A stretch of DNA of 41,097 nucleotides from an uncultured Bacteroidales bacterium (GTDB lineage Bacteria > Bacteroidota > Bacteroidia > Bacteroidales > UBA932), in contig URCV01000012.1 of assembly GCA_900546445.1 (NCBI GenBank), positions 1-41,097 of the forward strand, in the 5' to 3' direction. The notes under the pieces are model-generated. The model worked only from the letters and a program-made list of their open reading frames with translations, searched no databases and was not told the origin of the DNA. Positions within the stretch are counted from its first letter, which is position 1. Every line of letters starts with the position of its first letter. The translations under genes and the position numbers were made by a program. Positions 23,956 through 31,743 of this stretch are shown piece by piece.

Positions 23956-25647
23956 ATGAGAATGAATGCCATACTATTTACCACTCTTTCCCTAATTTCG
24001 GCCTTGGCGAGTTGCGGGGACAACTCTACACAGATGCTTGTAGCATCTCCATCCCCATATACCACTCTTTATTCCGCCGACAAGAAGACCGGAGAGCTGA
24101 AAGCAAGCGATTTCGCGGTGCGAGGCTCTTCAATCAAGGTTTTCCCGGATAACACCATCGTATCCGATGACAGTACTTATGTAGAGGTAAAAAGCGCCAA
24201 ATCACAGAAATACTACATTAACAAGCATAATCTCACGACTGACAGCCTACAGGTCGTGCAGGAAAAAAGGCTCTACGCCCGCAGCACGGTTTCAGTACTG
24301 AGCGACACCCTGCATTCGAAAATCGGAGGTCAGATAAAGAAAGGAAAGAGCGTGCAGATCGTAGGCAGCACTTGGCCCGACCATAAGGGCGAGGTGCACC
24401 GCTATAAGGTTAAGTCGGGCCACCTCGAAGGATATGTCTACGGGAAGTATCTTACCCGCTCTCAGGAGAGCGCATTGGCCCGATACAAGCCCGAAGTCTA
24501 CGATTCGCTGCATCTGGCCGTAAAAAACAGTTTCGGAGGCGGAAAGGCCTATGACTGCGACTATTACCCTTACGAAAAGCCTTCGTTTGAGGATAACGTG
24601 ATGCCGCAATCCTGCTATTCGCTCTACATTAATTTCGCACCGGGCAACATCTCGAACATCGACGCCTACATAGCATTGGCGAAAAAGACTAAGATCAACA
24701 CTTTCGTCATAGACATAAAGGATAACGAATGTCCTGGCTTCAAGGCAGATGCGATGCGCAGGCACTCCCCTACGAACTACGCCAGAGCCTCGGCTAGGGG
24801 CGAGGAACTCTATCGCAGGGCCGTGGCCAGACTACACGAAGAGGGGTTCTACGTAGTGGGACGAATCACCTGTTTCAAGGACACCTATTTCGTGAAGGAC
24901 AATCCTCAGAGCGCCATCACCGAAATCGCCACCGGAGAGCCTTACAAGCATAACAAATCCTACTGGCCAAGCGCTTATGACAGAAAGGTTTGGCAGTTTA
25001 ACGTGGAATTGGCCCGAGAGGCAGTCGAGAAGTTCGGCTTTAACGAAATCAATTTCGACTACGTGCGATTCCCGGACCGTATGACTAAGATCGAGAGCCT
25101 GGTGGACTACCATAACGTCTACGGGGAATCGAAGGTACAGGCCATCCAGAGATTCGTCAGATACGCTTGCGACGAGATTCACGCCGTGGGAGCCTACGTG
25201 TCCATAGATGTCTTCGGCGAGAGTGCCAATCCGGGCTACACCACCTCCTACGGGCAGTATTGGCCGGCTCTGTCGAATATCGCCGACGTGATGTGCGGCA
25301 TGCCTTATCCGGACCACTTCCCTGACGGGTTCTACGGCATCAGCAAGCCTTGGAATCACCCGTACGAGCTGTTATTGGCCTGGGGAAAGAGGGTTCAGGG
25401 CAGGCAGGCTGCGACCCCTAATCCGGCCAAGGTGCGCACTTGGATACAGGCCTATCACGTGATGAAGCACGTGGACCCGGAGGGCATCGACTATAACGCC
25501 GAGAATCTGGAAAAAGAGATACGCGGACTGTTCGCAGCAGGGCTTAAGGATGGCTATATCACTTGGCTATCTTCTTCAAGTCTAAAGAGATACACCGAGC
25601 AGGCGCCGGCATTCAAAATAGATTATTGGAAGGAATACGATGAATAA
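23956..25647 (+). CDS. Lipoprotein with SH3-like and GHL10/DUF4015 glycoside-hydrolase domains
   Basis: 563 residues. A lipoprotein signal peptide ends in the lipobox LASC with acceptor C20. Residues about 95-170 look like an SH3-type cell-wall-binding domain (GSTWPDHKGEVHRYKVKSGH and GYVYGKYL). From about residue 215 a TIM-barrel-like putative glycoside hydrolase of the DUF4015/GHL10 type runs to the end, with FVIDIKDNECPG, EINFDYVRFPD and YVSIDVFGESANPGYTTS. The paired acidic residues in FDYVRFPD are likely catalytic. It would be anchored at the outer envelope and act on a polysaccharide whose identity is not visible. It overlaps mnmE by 8 bases. Confidence 0.88.
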   Translation: MRMNAILFTTLSLISALASCGDNSTQMLVASPSPYTTLYSADKKTGELKASDFAVRGSSIKVFPDNTIVSDDSTYVEVKSAKSQKYYINKHNLTTDSLQVVQEKRLYARSTVSVLSDTLHSKIGGQIKKGKSVQIVGSTWPDHKGEVHRYKVKSGHLEGYVYGKYLTRSQESALARYKPEVYDSLHLAVKNSFGGGKAYDCDYYPYEKPSFEDNVMPQSCYSLYINFAPGNISNIDAYIALAKKTKINTFVIDIKDNECPGFKADAMRRHSPTNYARASARGEELYRRAVARLHEEGFYVVGRITCFKDTYFVKDNPQSAITEIATGEPYKHNKSYWPSAYDRKVWQFNVELAREAVEKFGFNEINFDYVRFPDRMTKIESLVDYHNVYGESKVQAIQRFVRYACDEIHAVGAYVSIDVFGESANPGYTTSYGQYWPALSNIADVMCGMPYPDHFPDGFYGISKPWNHPYELLLAWGKRVQGRQAATPNPAKVRTWIQAYHVMKHVDPEGIDYNAENLEKEIRGLFAAGLKDGYITWLSSSSLKRYTEQAPAFKIDYWKEYDE

Positions 25648-27025
25648 TAACGACATCATCTGCGCACCTGCGACCGTTCCGGGGACAGGGGCCATTTCCG
25701 TGATAAGAGTCAGTGGGAAAGGCAGTTTGGAATTGGCCGATAAGATCATTAGCCTGCGAAAGGGCTCGATAGCCCAGTCGAAGGGATACACCCTGCACTT
25801 CGGAAGCATCTTCGCATCGGACGGCACGCTTCTGGACGAGGTGATAGTCAGCGTGTTCCGCGCGCCGAACTCCTATACCGGCGAAGATGGCGTGGAGATT
25901 TCGTGTCATAGCTCGAAATATATTGTCAGCGAGACGATTGGCCTGCTTTGCGAAAAGGGATGCAGGATGGCGGAGCCGGGTGAATTCACGCAGAGGGCTT
26001 ATTTGAACGGGAAGATGGACTTGGCACAGGCGGAGGCAGTGGCCGATGTGATCGCTGCGGATTCGAAGGCTGCGCTTAGGGTCGCCCAAAGCCAGCTGCG
26101 AGGCGAGTATTCCGCTGCTTTCAAGGAACTTAGAGATGCTCTGGTTAGGCTATCGGCTCTGGTGGAATTGGAACTGGATTTCAGCGAGGAGGAGGTCGAA
26201 TTTGCCAGCAGGGAGATGATTATAGGATTGGCCGAAAGCGCGATAGCGAAAATGAGCAGGCTCAGGGACAGCTACCGGGTGGGAAATGCGCTGAAAAATG
26301 GCGTGCCGGTGGCGATTGTGGGGGCGCCGAACGTCGGGAAAAGTACGCTGCTGAATGCCCTGCTCGGCGAGGATAGGGCGATTACTTCGGACATTCCGGG
26401 AACCACGCGCGACACGGTAGAGGAAAGCATTGTCATAGAAAGAGTTAGATATAGGTTTATAGACACGGCCGGCATTCGCGAGACCGAGCAAATGATAGAG
26501 AGGCTGGGAATCGAGAGGAGTCTGGCGAAGATTCGGGACGCAGCCATCGTGATTTGCCTTCTGGACGCGACGAAAAAGGATGAAAGCGAGCAGATGCTGA
26601 GTAAGGTCGAAAGCCTGATAGACGCTGAGAATCAGAAGATTATCGTCGTGGCGAACAAGAGTGACCTGAATGGCCATGTTAAGGAAGAGTTCTCCGGCCT
26701 AAGCGAAGGAGCGATAAGCATCTCGGCGCTTCGAAAGGAAGGGCTTCGGGAACTCGAAAAGGCCATAGTGAAGTGCGGCTTCGCAGACACCGACGAGCAT
26801 GTAATCGTCACGTCTGCAAGGCATTATAACGCCCTAAGCAGCGCTGTGGAAAGCCTTCGGGCAGTCGTTCGCGCCGTACGTGAGTGCATCAGCGAAGAGC
26901 TACTCGCCGAGGACCTGCGCGCCGCCATCTGCGACATAAACTCCATCTTCGCCTCCACCTCCGACGCCATCACCCCCGACGAAGTCCTCGGCGAAGTGTT
27001 CGGAAAGTTTTGTATCGGAAAATAA
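25640..27025 (+). CDS. mnmE: tRNA uridine-5-carboxymethylaminomethyl modification GTPase MnmE
   Basis: 461 residues, normal length. The N-terminal formyl-tetrahydrofolate-binding domain (ICAPATVPGTGAISVIRVSG), the embedded G domain with Walker A GAPNVGKST (228-236), DIPGTTRDT, the NKSD motif (ANKSDLN) and the C-terminal FGKFCIGK with its essential cysteine are all present. With MnmG it modifies U34 of several tRNAs. The reading frame is intact to its natural stop, and a mobile-element remnant begins within about 20 bases. The 3' end of mnmE (trmE/thdF) is a known integration site of tyrosine-recombinase islands such as SGI1. Confidence 0.96.
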   Translation: MNNNDIICAPATVPGTGAISVIRVSGKGSLELADKIISLRKGSIAQSKGYTLHFGSIFASDGTLLDEVIVSVFRAPNSYTGEDGVEISCHSSKYIVSETIGLLCEKGCRMAEPGEFTQRAYLNGKMDLAQAEAVADVIAADSKAALRVAQSQLRGEYSAAFKELRDALVRLSALVELELDFSEEEVEFASREMIIGLAESAIAKMSRLRDSYRVGNALKNGVPVAIVGAPNVGKSTLLNALLGEDRAITSDIPGTTRDTVEESIVIERVRYRFIDTAGIRETEQMIERLGIERSLAKIRDAAIVICLLDATKKDESEQMLSKVESLIDAENQKIIVVANKSDLNGHVKEEFSGLSEGAISISALRKEGLRELEKAIVKCGFADTDEHVIVTSARHYNALSSAVESLRAVVRAVRECISEELLAEDLRAAICDINSIFASTSDAITPDEVLGEVFGKFCIGK

Positions 27026-27040
27026 AACCGCGTAAGTTAC

Positions 27041-27134
27041 TGATAAACAATTAGTTATATGTATACCAGGTGTACAGCCTTCTGCAATTAAGCAGAGGGC
27101 TTTTTTGTTGATAATCAATTGCTTATAAATATAC
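27041..27134. repeat. Pair of imperfect 26-bp direct repeats behind mnmE
   Basis: The segments at 27041-27066 and 27109-27134 agree at 21 of 26 positions: both start TGATAA and end TATAC. They lie 68 bp apart on either side of the terminator hairpin. They may be recombinase-binding or attachment sequences of the element behind mnmE, or a local duplication. Confidence 0.5.
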
Positions 27135-27180
27135 GAGAATTCCAAATATTAACATACCTTGGTCACCAGTTGTACACCTT
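27065..27180. repeat. Pair of 16-bp repeats containing TGTACA, 100 bp apart
   Basis: ACCAGGTGTACAGCCT at 27065-27080 and ACCAGTTGTACACCTT at 27165-27180 agree at 13 of 16 positions and are spaced exactly 100 bp. Each carries the palindrome TGTACA. They are likely binding sites for the recombinase or the HTH protein of the element. Confidence 0.45.
27077..27106 (+). terminator. Rho-independent terminator downstream of mnmE
   Basis: The stem is GCCTTCTGC/GCAGAGGGC with one T-G wobble and an AATTAA loop, followed by TTTTTT. It lies 50 bases after the mnmE stop and would end the GHL10-mnmE transcript. It sits between the 26-bp repeats, so it may belong to the element rather than to mnmE. Confidence 0.8.
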
Positions 27181-27210
27181 TTTGGACGTATGTTACATCG
27201 AGGGTGAATT

Positions 27211-27270
27211 TGTGGACATTGTGTGACACCGTGTTACACCGTGTGACATACTGTGACAATGCGTGACATC
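27211..27270. repeat. Six near-identical 10-bp direct repeats (iterons) upstream of the HTH/integrase operon
   Basis: Consecutive blocks TGTGGACATT, GTGTGACACC, GTGTTACACC, GTGTGACATA, CTGTGACAAT and GCGTGACATC run in exact 10-bp register from 27211 to 27270, consensus gTGTGACAcc. One repeat per helical turn places all sites on one face of the DNA, as in iteron or arm-type site arrays. They end 33 bases before the HTH gene start and are probably bound by that protein or the recombinase. Confidence 0.65.
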
Positions 27271-27303
27271 ATTTGAGGCATCAACCAATCAAGCATAGAA
27301 GGT

Positions 27304-28182
27304 ATGAACAAGATCACTTACACGAAACATTGTGAGTTCTGCGGGACAGAGTTCACAACACCTATTCATTCGCGTCGCTACTGCAGCAAGAGTTGCGTAC
27401 GAGCCGCCTACAAAATGAGACTTAAGGAGAAGAGGAAATCCGATGCTGTAAAGACTTTGGAGAGAAGCCATGGGCTTATGCCCGAGGTCTGCTATTTCAG
27501 CGTGACACAGACCGCATCAATCTTGGGCCTGTCCCGGATGTCTGTCTATCGGATGATATACGACGGGCGCCTGAAGGCCACGAGGCTGTCATCCAGGGCC
27601 ACAAGAATCAGTCGAGAAGACATTGAATCCACCATGATTGCGCAGAGGCTGTTCTCCCCTGCCGATTTCTACACATTTAACGACATTCTGAAGATGACCG
27701 GGCGCTCCAGATCCTGGACTTTCAATTTTCTCAGGAGGAACGGAATCACTCACACCTGCCATTCCGGCATCAGGCACTATGACAAGATCCTCTTTGACAA
27801 AGTTTGGGCACAGACCTCTGTAACACTGCCCGAGAAAGGATGGATAACCATAGAGCAGGTCTGCAATGAATTCCATATGAACAGGTCCTTTGCGCGGCTT
27901 CAGCTGGCGGTTCACCAGATCACACGGAGGACGTCGGGCAACACGACATACTACTCAAGGCAGGAAATCATAAATGTAAAAGGGGCTTCCGGCGGCAGCT
28001 ATTTCTGCTCAGTGCAGGAAGCTATGAATGATTACGGCATGAGTTACGATCAGGTGCGGCATTACCTCAAGCAGGGTAAGATTCAATCACAAGTCATCAA
28101 CGGCGACCTGAAATTTGAACGGGACCGCTTCGAAGAAGCGGCGCACATCAACGACAGGACACCCAAAACCGCAGAATTATGA
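27304..28182 (+). CDS. Zinc-finger/HTH excisionase-like protein of a mobile element
   Basis: 292 residues. The N-terminus has a zinc-binding pattern CEFCGTEF...RRYCSKSC (C10, C13, C27, C31). Next comes a MerR/excisionase-type helix-turn-helix (FSVTQTASILGLSRMSVYRM then YDGRLKATRLS), and two further HTH-like blocks follow (TFNDILKMTGRSRSWTFNFL; SVQEAMNDYGMSYDQVRHYL). Such multi-HTH proteins accompany integrases of Bacteroidales integrative elements and may direct excision or control the operon. It lies between six 10-bp iterons and the integrase, which it overlaps as ATGA. Confidence 0.8.
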   Translation: MNKITYTKHCEFCGTEFTTPIHSRRYCSKSCVRAAYKMRLKEKRKSDAVKTLERSHGLMPEVCYFSVTQTASILGLSRMSVYRMIYDGRLKATRLSSRATRISREDIESTMIAQRLFSPADFYTFNDILKMTGRSRSWTFNFLRRNGITHTCHSGIRHYDKILFDKVWAQTSVTLPEKGWITIEQVCNEFHMNRSFARLQLAVHQITRRTSGNTTYYSRQEIINVKGASGGSYFCSVQEAMNDYGMSYDQVRHYLKQGKIQSQVINGDLKFERDRFEEAAHINDRTPKTAEL

Positions 28183-29147
28183 AAGCCACAAGAATAAATA
28201 TCCGCAAGCGTCAGATTTCCAATGGACGTTCAAGCCTTTACCTTGACTACTATCCGGGCGTTTTTGACCGGATAAAGAAAAGAATGGTCCGACATGAGAC
28301 ACTCTACTTGTATGTTTACGACCGGCCGGAAACGCTTGCAGACAGGCAGCACAATGACGAGATGATGGAACTTGCACGCCAGATAAGGACGAAAAGAATG
28401 ATTGACATAAGTTCTGCATACTACGGAATCACCAAGAAGGCCGCATTGATAAAGGGAGATTTCCTCCAATATTTTGAGGAACGCTGCATGCTGAAGAACA
28501 AAACCTACCATAGTGTATTCAAGCACTTTTATCAGTTCTGCAACGGATACTGCACGTTTGAACAATTGTCCGTGACGATGTGCGAGCAGTTCAGGCATTA
28601 CCTGTTGCATGCAGCACAAAGCAAGACGACCCGTAAACCGCTCAGCAAGACTACGGCATCGTCATACTATGACATGTTTCTGTATATCCTGAAGATTGCG
28701 TACAACGACAATGCAATCAGCAGCAACCTTGCTGAATGCGTTTCCGGAATCAGGGCGGAAAAGAAAATCATGACCAGCCTGAACTACGAAGAGCTGGACA
28801 GGTTGTTCAAGACCCCGTGCAAATATGAGGTATTGAGGCGAGCGTCCATTTTTGCTGTGCTTTCGGGACTGCGTAGGGGTGATATACTCGCATTGGAATG
28901 GAAGGACTACGAGAAAGACTACCACGGAAAGCCGACGTTCAGGATAGTGACGAAGAAGACCGGGGCTGTCTCACATCATCCAGTTTCCGCAGAAGCCATG
29001 GATGCGTGTGGACCGGTGGGAGATGGGCTGATTTTCAAGGGACTTACCTTAAGCATGACCACAAACAGCCGGGAGCATTTATTGTCATTGATTTTCATTG
29101 TATTCACGAAAATTATTCCTATTTTTGTACAAAACTTACAGAATTAG
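28179..29147 (+). pseudogene. Tyrosine recombinase/integrase, C-terminally truncated
   Basis: The N-terminal Arm-like and SAM-like core-binding domains (residues 1-190) and the first part of the catalytic domain are present: SGLRRGDILALEW contains the first catalytic arginine (R232) and FRIVTKKTG holds the beta-hairpin lysine. After about residue 296 (SMTTN, near 29,064) family similarity is lost. The HxxR box and the tyrosine nucleophile are missing, and the frame ends in a hydrophobic tail, FIVFTKIIPIFV. So it cannot catalyse recombination. The ATPase-RloB module begins just downstream, so an insertion or join probably removed the end. Typical family length is about 400 residues versus 322 here. 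Confidence 0.85.
29120..29127 (+). promoter_or_regulatory. Bacteroidota -7 box for the ATPase-RloB operon
   Basis: TATTTTTG, 44 bases before ATG 29172 and within the foreign tail of the truncated integrase. The module carries its own promoter. Confidence 0.5.
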
Positions 29148-29171
29148 GCTAAATTTAATCAAAATACGGCA

Positions 29172-30395
29172 ATGATTAGAGATTTTTGGGTGGAAAACTT
29201 CTACTCTATCAAAGACAGACAGACATTGAACTTCGAAGCAAAGAATAATTCAGATTCCTTTGCTTCCGTTATGGTCGATGACAAGGTTAGACTCAATAAG
29301 ATAGCAATCCTCTACGGTGCCAACGCATCCGGCAAATCCAACATGCTATTTGCCCTCCAGACGGTCTTCAGACTCCTGACCACACCGAAATCGACCAGGG
29401 ACAAGAAAATTGCCTGCTATCACCCTTTCGCTTTGGCCAAAGGCGAGCCGACCAGAATGGGACTTTCTTTCTATGCCGACGCTGTAAGATATGACTATGA
29501 GATTTCATATAACGAGGATTACATTCTCAGTGAGACATTGAACTTCTACCCCAAAGGATACAAGGCTCTCTTCTACAGCCGCGAATTCGTCTCCGAATCT
29601 TCAGCTGCAAACATCTCATTCGGGACCAGTGCCGAGATCAGGAAGAAGGCGGAGAACATCTTTGTCAGCAATACGTTGAACAACCACACTGTGCTGTCAA
29701 CATATGCCAAGGTTGCATTTGATGAGGACGTGAAAGCTGTTTCAGAACTCTTTGCATGGATTACCGGATCCATGCACGGAATCAACGAATATCACGATCA
29801 GAACGAGACATTCGCAGATATGATGCACAAGGTGGAGGAAGATCCGAAGATGAAGCAGTTCTTCCTGCAGATGATCAAGAAAGCGGACTTCAATATTGTA
29901 GATTTCCATTACGAGGACTCTATTATGCTCCAGAGCGCCGGGAAGACGAAAGACATCCTCTTCACCAGCAAGGCCGGGGAGAACAGCTTCGACCTGAAAA
30001 CTATCAATCAGTCCAGCGGCACCATTGCATTCCTCGAGAAAACACGAATCCTGTATGACCTGATATACGGAAACAACATCCATCTCTTTGACGAGCCGGA
30101 GAACGACTTGCATTACGACCTTTTCCTGTTCTACCTGAATGCTTTTCTGTATAACTCGGACAAGTCCCAATTAATCATCGCATCGCATCTGACATCTCTG
30201 CTGGCCGAGGATATGATAAACGAAAATAGAGACCTTATCTACTTTGTAGAGAAGGATATAGATAATGCCACTTCATCTTGCAGGAGAGCTGACAAATATG
30301 GCCTGCGCAAGAACCAGTCCCTGTACAACGCCTACAAGATCGGCAGACTCGGGGCAAAGCCTTACCTGGGTTCACCGTTCATTCTTAACGACTAA
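29172..30395 (+). CDS. AAA family ATPase, RloA/AbiLi-like (AAA_15)
   Basis: 407 residues. The N-terminus (MIRDFWVENFYSIKDRQTLN) and Walker A GANASGKSN (49-57) are those of RecF/SMC-like AAA_15 ATPases. The ABC-type signature NQSSGT lies near 275, Walker B is FDEPEND near 306-312, and a H-loop SH follows in IIASHLTSLL. This type pairs with a TOPRIM-like effector in RloA-RloB/AbiL and PARIS (AriA-AriB) defences, where the ATPase senses a phage protein. Here the next gene, 12 bases on, is RloB-like. It has its own promoter and directly follows a broken integrase, as expected for a defence cargo gene. Confidence 0.85.
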   Translation: MIRDFWVENFYSIKDRQTLNFEAKNNSDSFASVMVDDKVRLNKIAILYGANASGKSNMLFALQTVFRLLTTPKSTRDKKIACYHPFALAKGEPTRMGLSFYADAVRYDYEISYNEDYILSETLNFYPKGYKALFYSREFVSESSAANISFGTSAEIRKKAENIFVSNTLNNHTVLSTYAKVAFDEDVKAVSELFAWITGSMHGINEYHDQNETFADMMHKVEEDPKMKQFFLQMIKKADFNIVDFHYEDSIMLQSAGKTKDILFTSKAGENSFDLKTINQSSGTIAFLEKTRILYDLIYGNNIHLFDEPENDLHYDLFLFYLNAFLYNSDKSQLIIASHLTSLLAEDMINENRDLIYFVEKDIDNATSSCRRADKYGLRKNQSLYNAYKIGRLGAKPYLGSPFILND

Positions 30396-30407
30396 CAGAA
30401 GAACCAG

Positions 30408-31013
30408 ATGAAAGAAACATTTATCATCATTGGCGAAGGTCCTACAGAATACTTCTTTCTGAATTCATTGAAAGACGAATTCAGGTCGATGCAGAATATT
30501 TCTCCTCAATACCCGAAACATACAAGTATGGCGGAGCTTGAACTGATTATCAAAAATGCCATTGAACAGGGTTACAATCATATATACTGCATGATTGACC
30601 TTGACAACAAAAAGGAAGGCAAGGATAAGTCTGACTATGTCAACCTGAAAAAGAGATTCCACGGCAAGCATATCTCAAAGCCCAAGAAAGGTATTGATTG
30701 CCACATTGAATTCTTTGAGACTGAACGATGTACAGAACTTTTCTTCCTTTATTACTTCAAGTATACAACGAAGTTGTACAATCACTCAAATGAAGTCGAG
30801 GCAGACCTCAGCAAGGAATGTGGCTATATAAAGACCACGGACTTCTTCAGGAAACATCCTCTTCATCAGCACTTTACTAAGCAGGGAGGATCAATATACG
30901 AGGCCATCAAGAATGCCGAGATGTCGATGGAAACTGCGGAGGAAAGAGGTTATACCTTCTCAGAGTTGGGAAGGATGTTCAAGAAGTTGGGAATAGAGCC
31001 GCAGAACAAGTGA
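30408..31013 (+). CDS. RloB-like TOPRIM effector
   Basis: 201 residues. The N-terminal GEGPTE (9-14) with its conserved acidic residue and the later DLDNKKEGKD (D64, D66) form a TOPRIM-like metal site as in RloB/AbiLii. An acidic FFETERCTELFFLYYF helix and a small helical C-terminal half follow. Such proteins are the probable nuclease effector of two-gene abortive-infection systems, held inactive by the ATPase. PARIS AriB carries DUF4435 instead; I see RloB features here and not DUF4435. Target nucleic acid is unknown. Confidence 0.8.
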   Translation: MKETFIIIGEGPTEYFFLNSLKDEFRSMQNISPQYPKHTSMAELELIIKNAIEQGYNHIYCMIDLDNKKEGKDKSDYVNLKKRFHGKHISKPKKGIDCHIEFFETERCTELFFLYYFKYTTKLYNHSNEVEADLSKECGYIKTTDFFRKHPLHQHFTKQGGSIYEAIKNAEMSMETAEERGYTFSELGRMFKKLGIEPQNK

Positions 31014-31062
31014 CATCATTTTTCCATTTGACGGGATATTGACGAAAACCATATAATACTAA

Positions 31063-31173
31063 AGTGGCAGCACGTCAGAAGAACTCACTCCCATTGTTTA
31101 TGTGGATGATAACAAATATTACATCGAACTGAAATGCGAGCGCGGAACATGTGCCGTAATTGCTTTTGAATAA
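31063..31173 (+). pseudogene. C-terminal fragment of an unidentified gene
   Basis: A 36-codon frame without a start codon reads into TPIVYVDDNKYYIELKCERG and CAVIAFE before TAA, 2 bases upstream of the acetyltransferase ATG. Its beta-strand-like, coherent sequence suggests the true 3' end of a longer gene whose body is missing. The break lies between 31,014 and 31,063, where the RloB gene ends and the new segment starts. Confidence 0.4.
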
Positions 31174-31175
31174 AT

Positions 31176-31739
31176 ATGACAGTACAAGAATACAGAGATT
31201 ACATTGCAGCAGGAAATCCTGTTGTGGCTGGTAGCGATGCCCACCTCTTCATGCACCAGATGGCACAAGAGGCTATTCGCATCACTATGGAGATAAACAA
31301 CAAGTACCATACACCTGAGGAACTCAGGAAGCTGTTCTCCGAACTTTGGGACATTGACGTACCAGAGACATTCGGCATGTTCCCTCCGTTCAATACGGAT
31401 TGTGGCAAGAACACCCACATTGGTGAGCGTGTGTTCATCAATAGCGGTTGTAAGTTCCAGGATCAAGGAGGCATCTTCATCGGCAATGATTGCCTTATTG
31501 GTCATAATGCAACACTCTGTACTATCAATCACAATCCCGATCCTGAGCATCGTGGCGACATGACATTCAAGCCTATTCGTATAGAAGATAAGGTTTGGCT
31601 TGGAGCAAATGTTACGATACTGCAAGGAGTGACAATAGGCGAAGGAGCCATTGTTGCAGCTGGAGCTGTTGTAACAAAAGATGTAGAACCAAGAACTGTT
31701 GTTGGTGGTGTACCTGCTAAGTTCATAAAGAAGATTTAG
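31176..31739 (+). CDS. Hexapeptide-repeat sugar O-acetyltransferase (LacA/Maa-like)
   Basis: 187 residues. The N-terminal helical cap (AQEAIRITMEINN) is followed by a left-handed parallel beta-helix of hexapeptide repeats (THIGERVFINSGCKFQDQGG, IFIGNDCLIGHNATL), the active-site histidine region TINHNPD and the C-terminal GVPAKFIKKI. The family transfers acetyl from acetyl-CoA to maltose, galactosides or related sugars. The beta-lactamase-esterase gene starts 4 bases after its stop, so they are co-transcribed. The native substrate is not readable. Confidence 0.9.
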   Translation: MTVQEYRDYIAAGNPVVAGSDAHLFMHQMAQEAIRITMEINNKYHTPEELRKLFSELWDIDVPETFGMFPPFNTDCGKNTHIGERVFINSGCKFQDQGGIFIGNDCLIGHNATLCTINHNPDPEHRGDMTFKPIRIEDKVWLGANVTILQGVTIGEGAIVAAGAVVTKDVEPRTVVGGVPAKFIKKI

Positions 31740-31743
31740 AAAA

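Noticed and set aside
27077..27106. tRNA fragment as attachment site
   Set aside because: The hairpin with T-run fits a terminator; no cloverleaf or T-loop consensus is visible.
27211..27270. CRISPR-like array
   Set aside because: Units are 10 bp with no spacers; they are contiguous iterons, not repeat-spacer units.
30408..31013. AriB of PARIS
   Set aside because: Motifs fit RloB/AbiLii better than DUF4435; PARIS kept only as a functional analogy.
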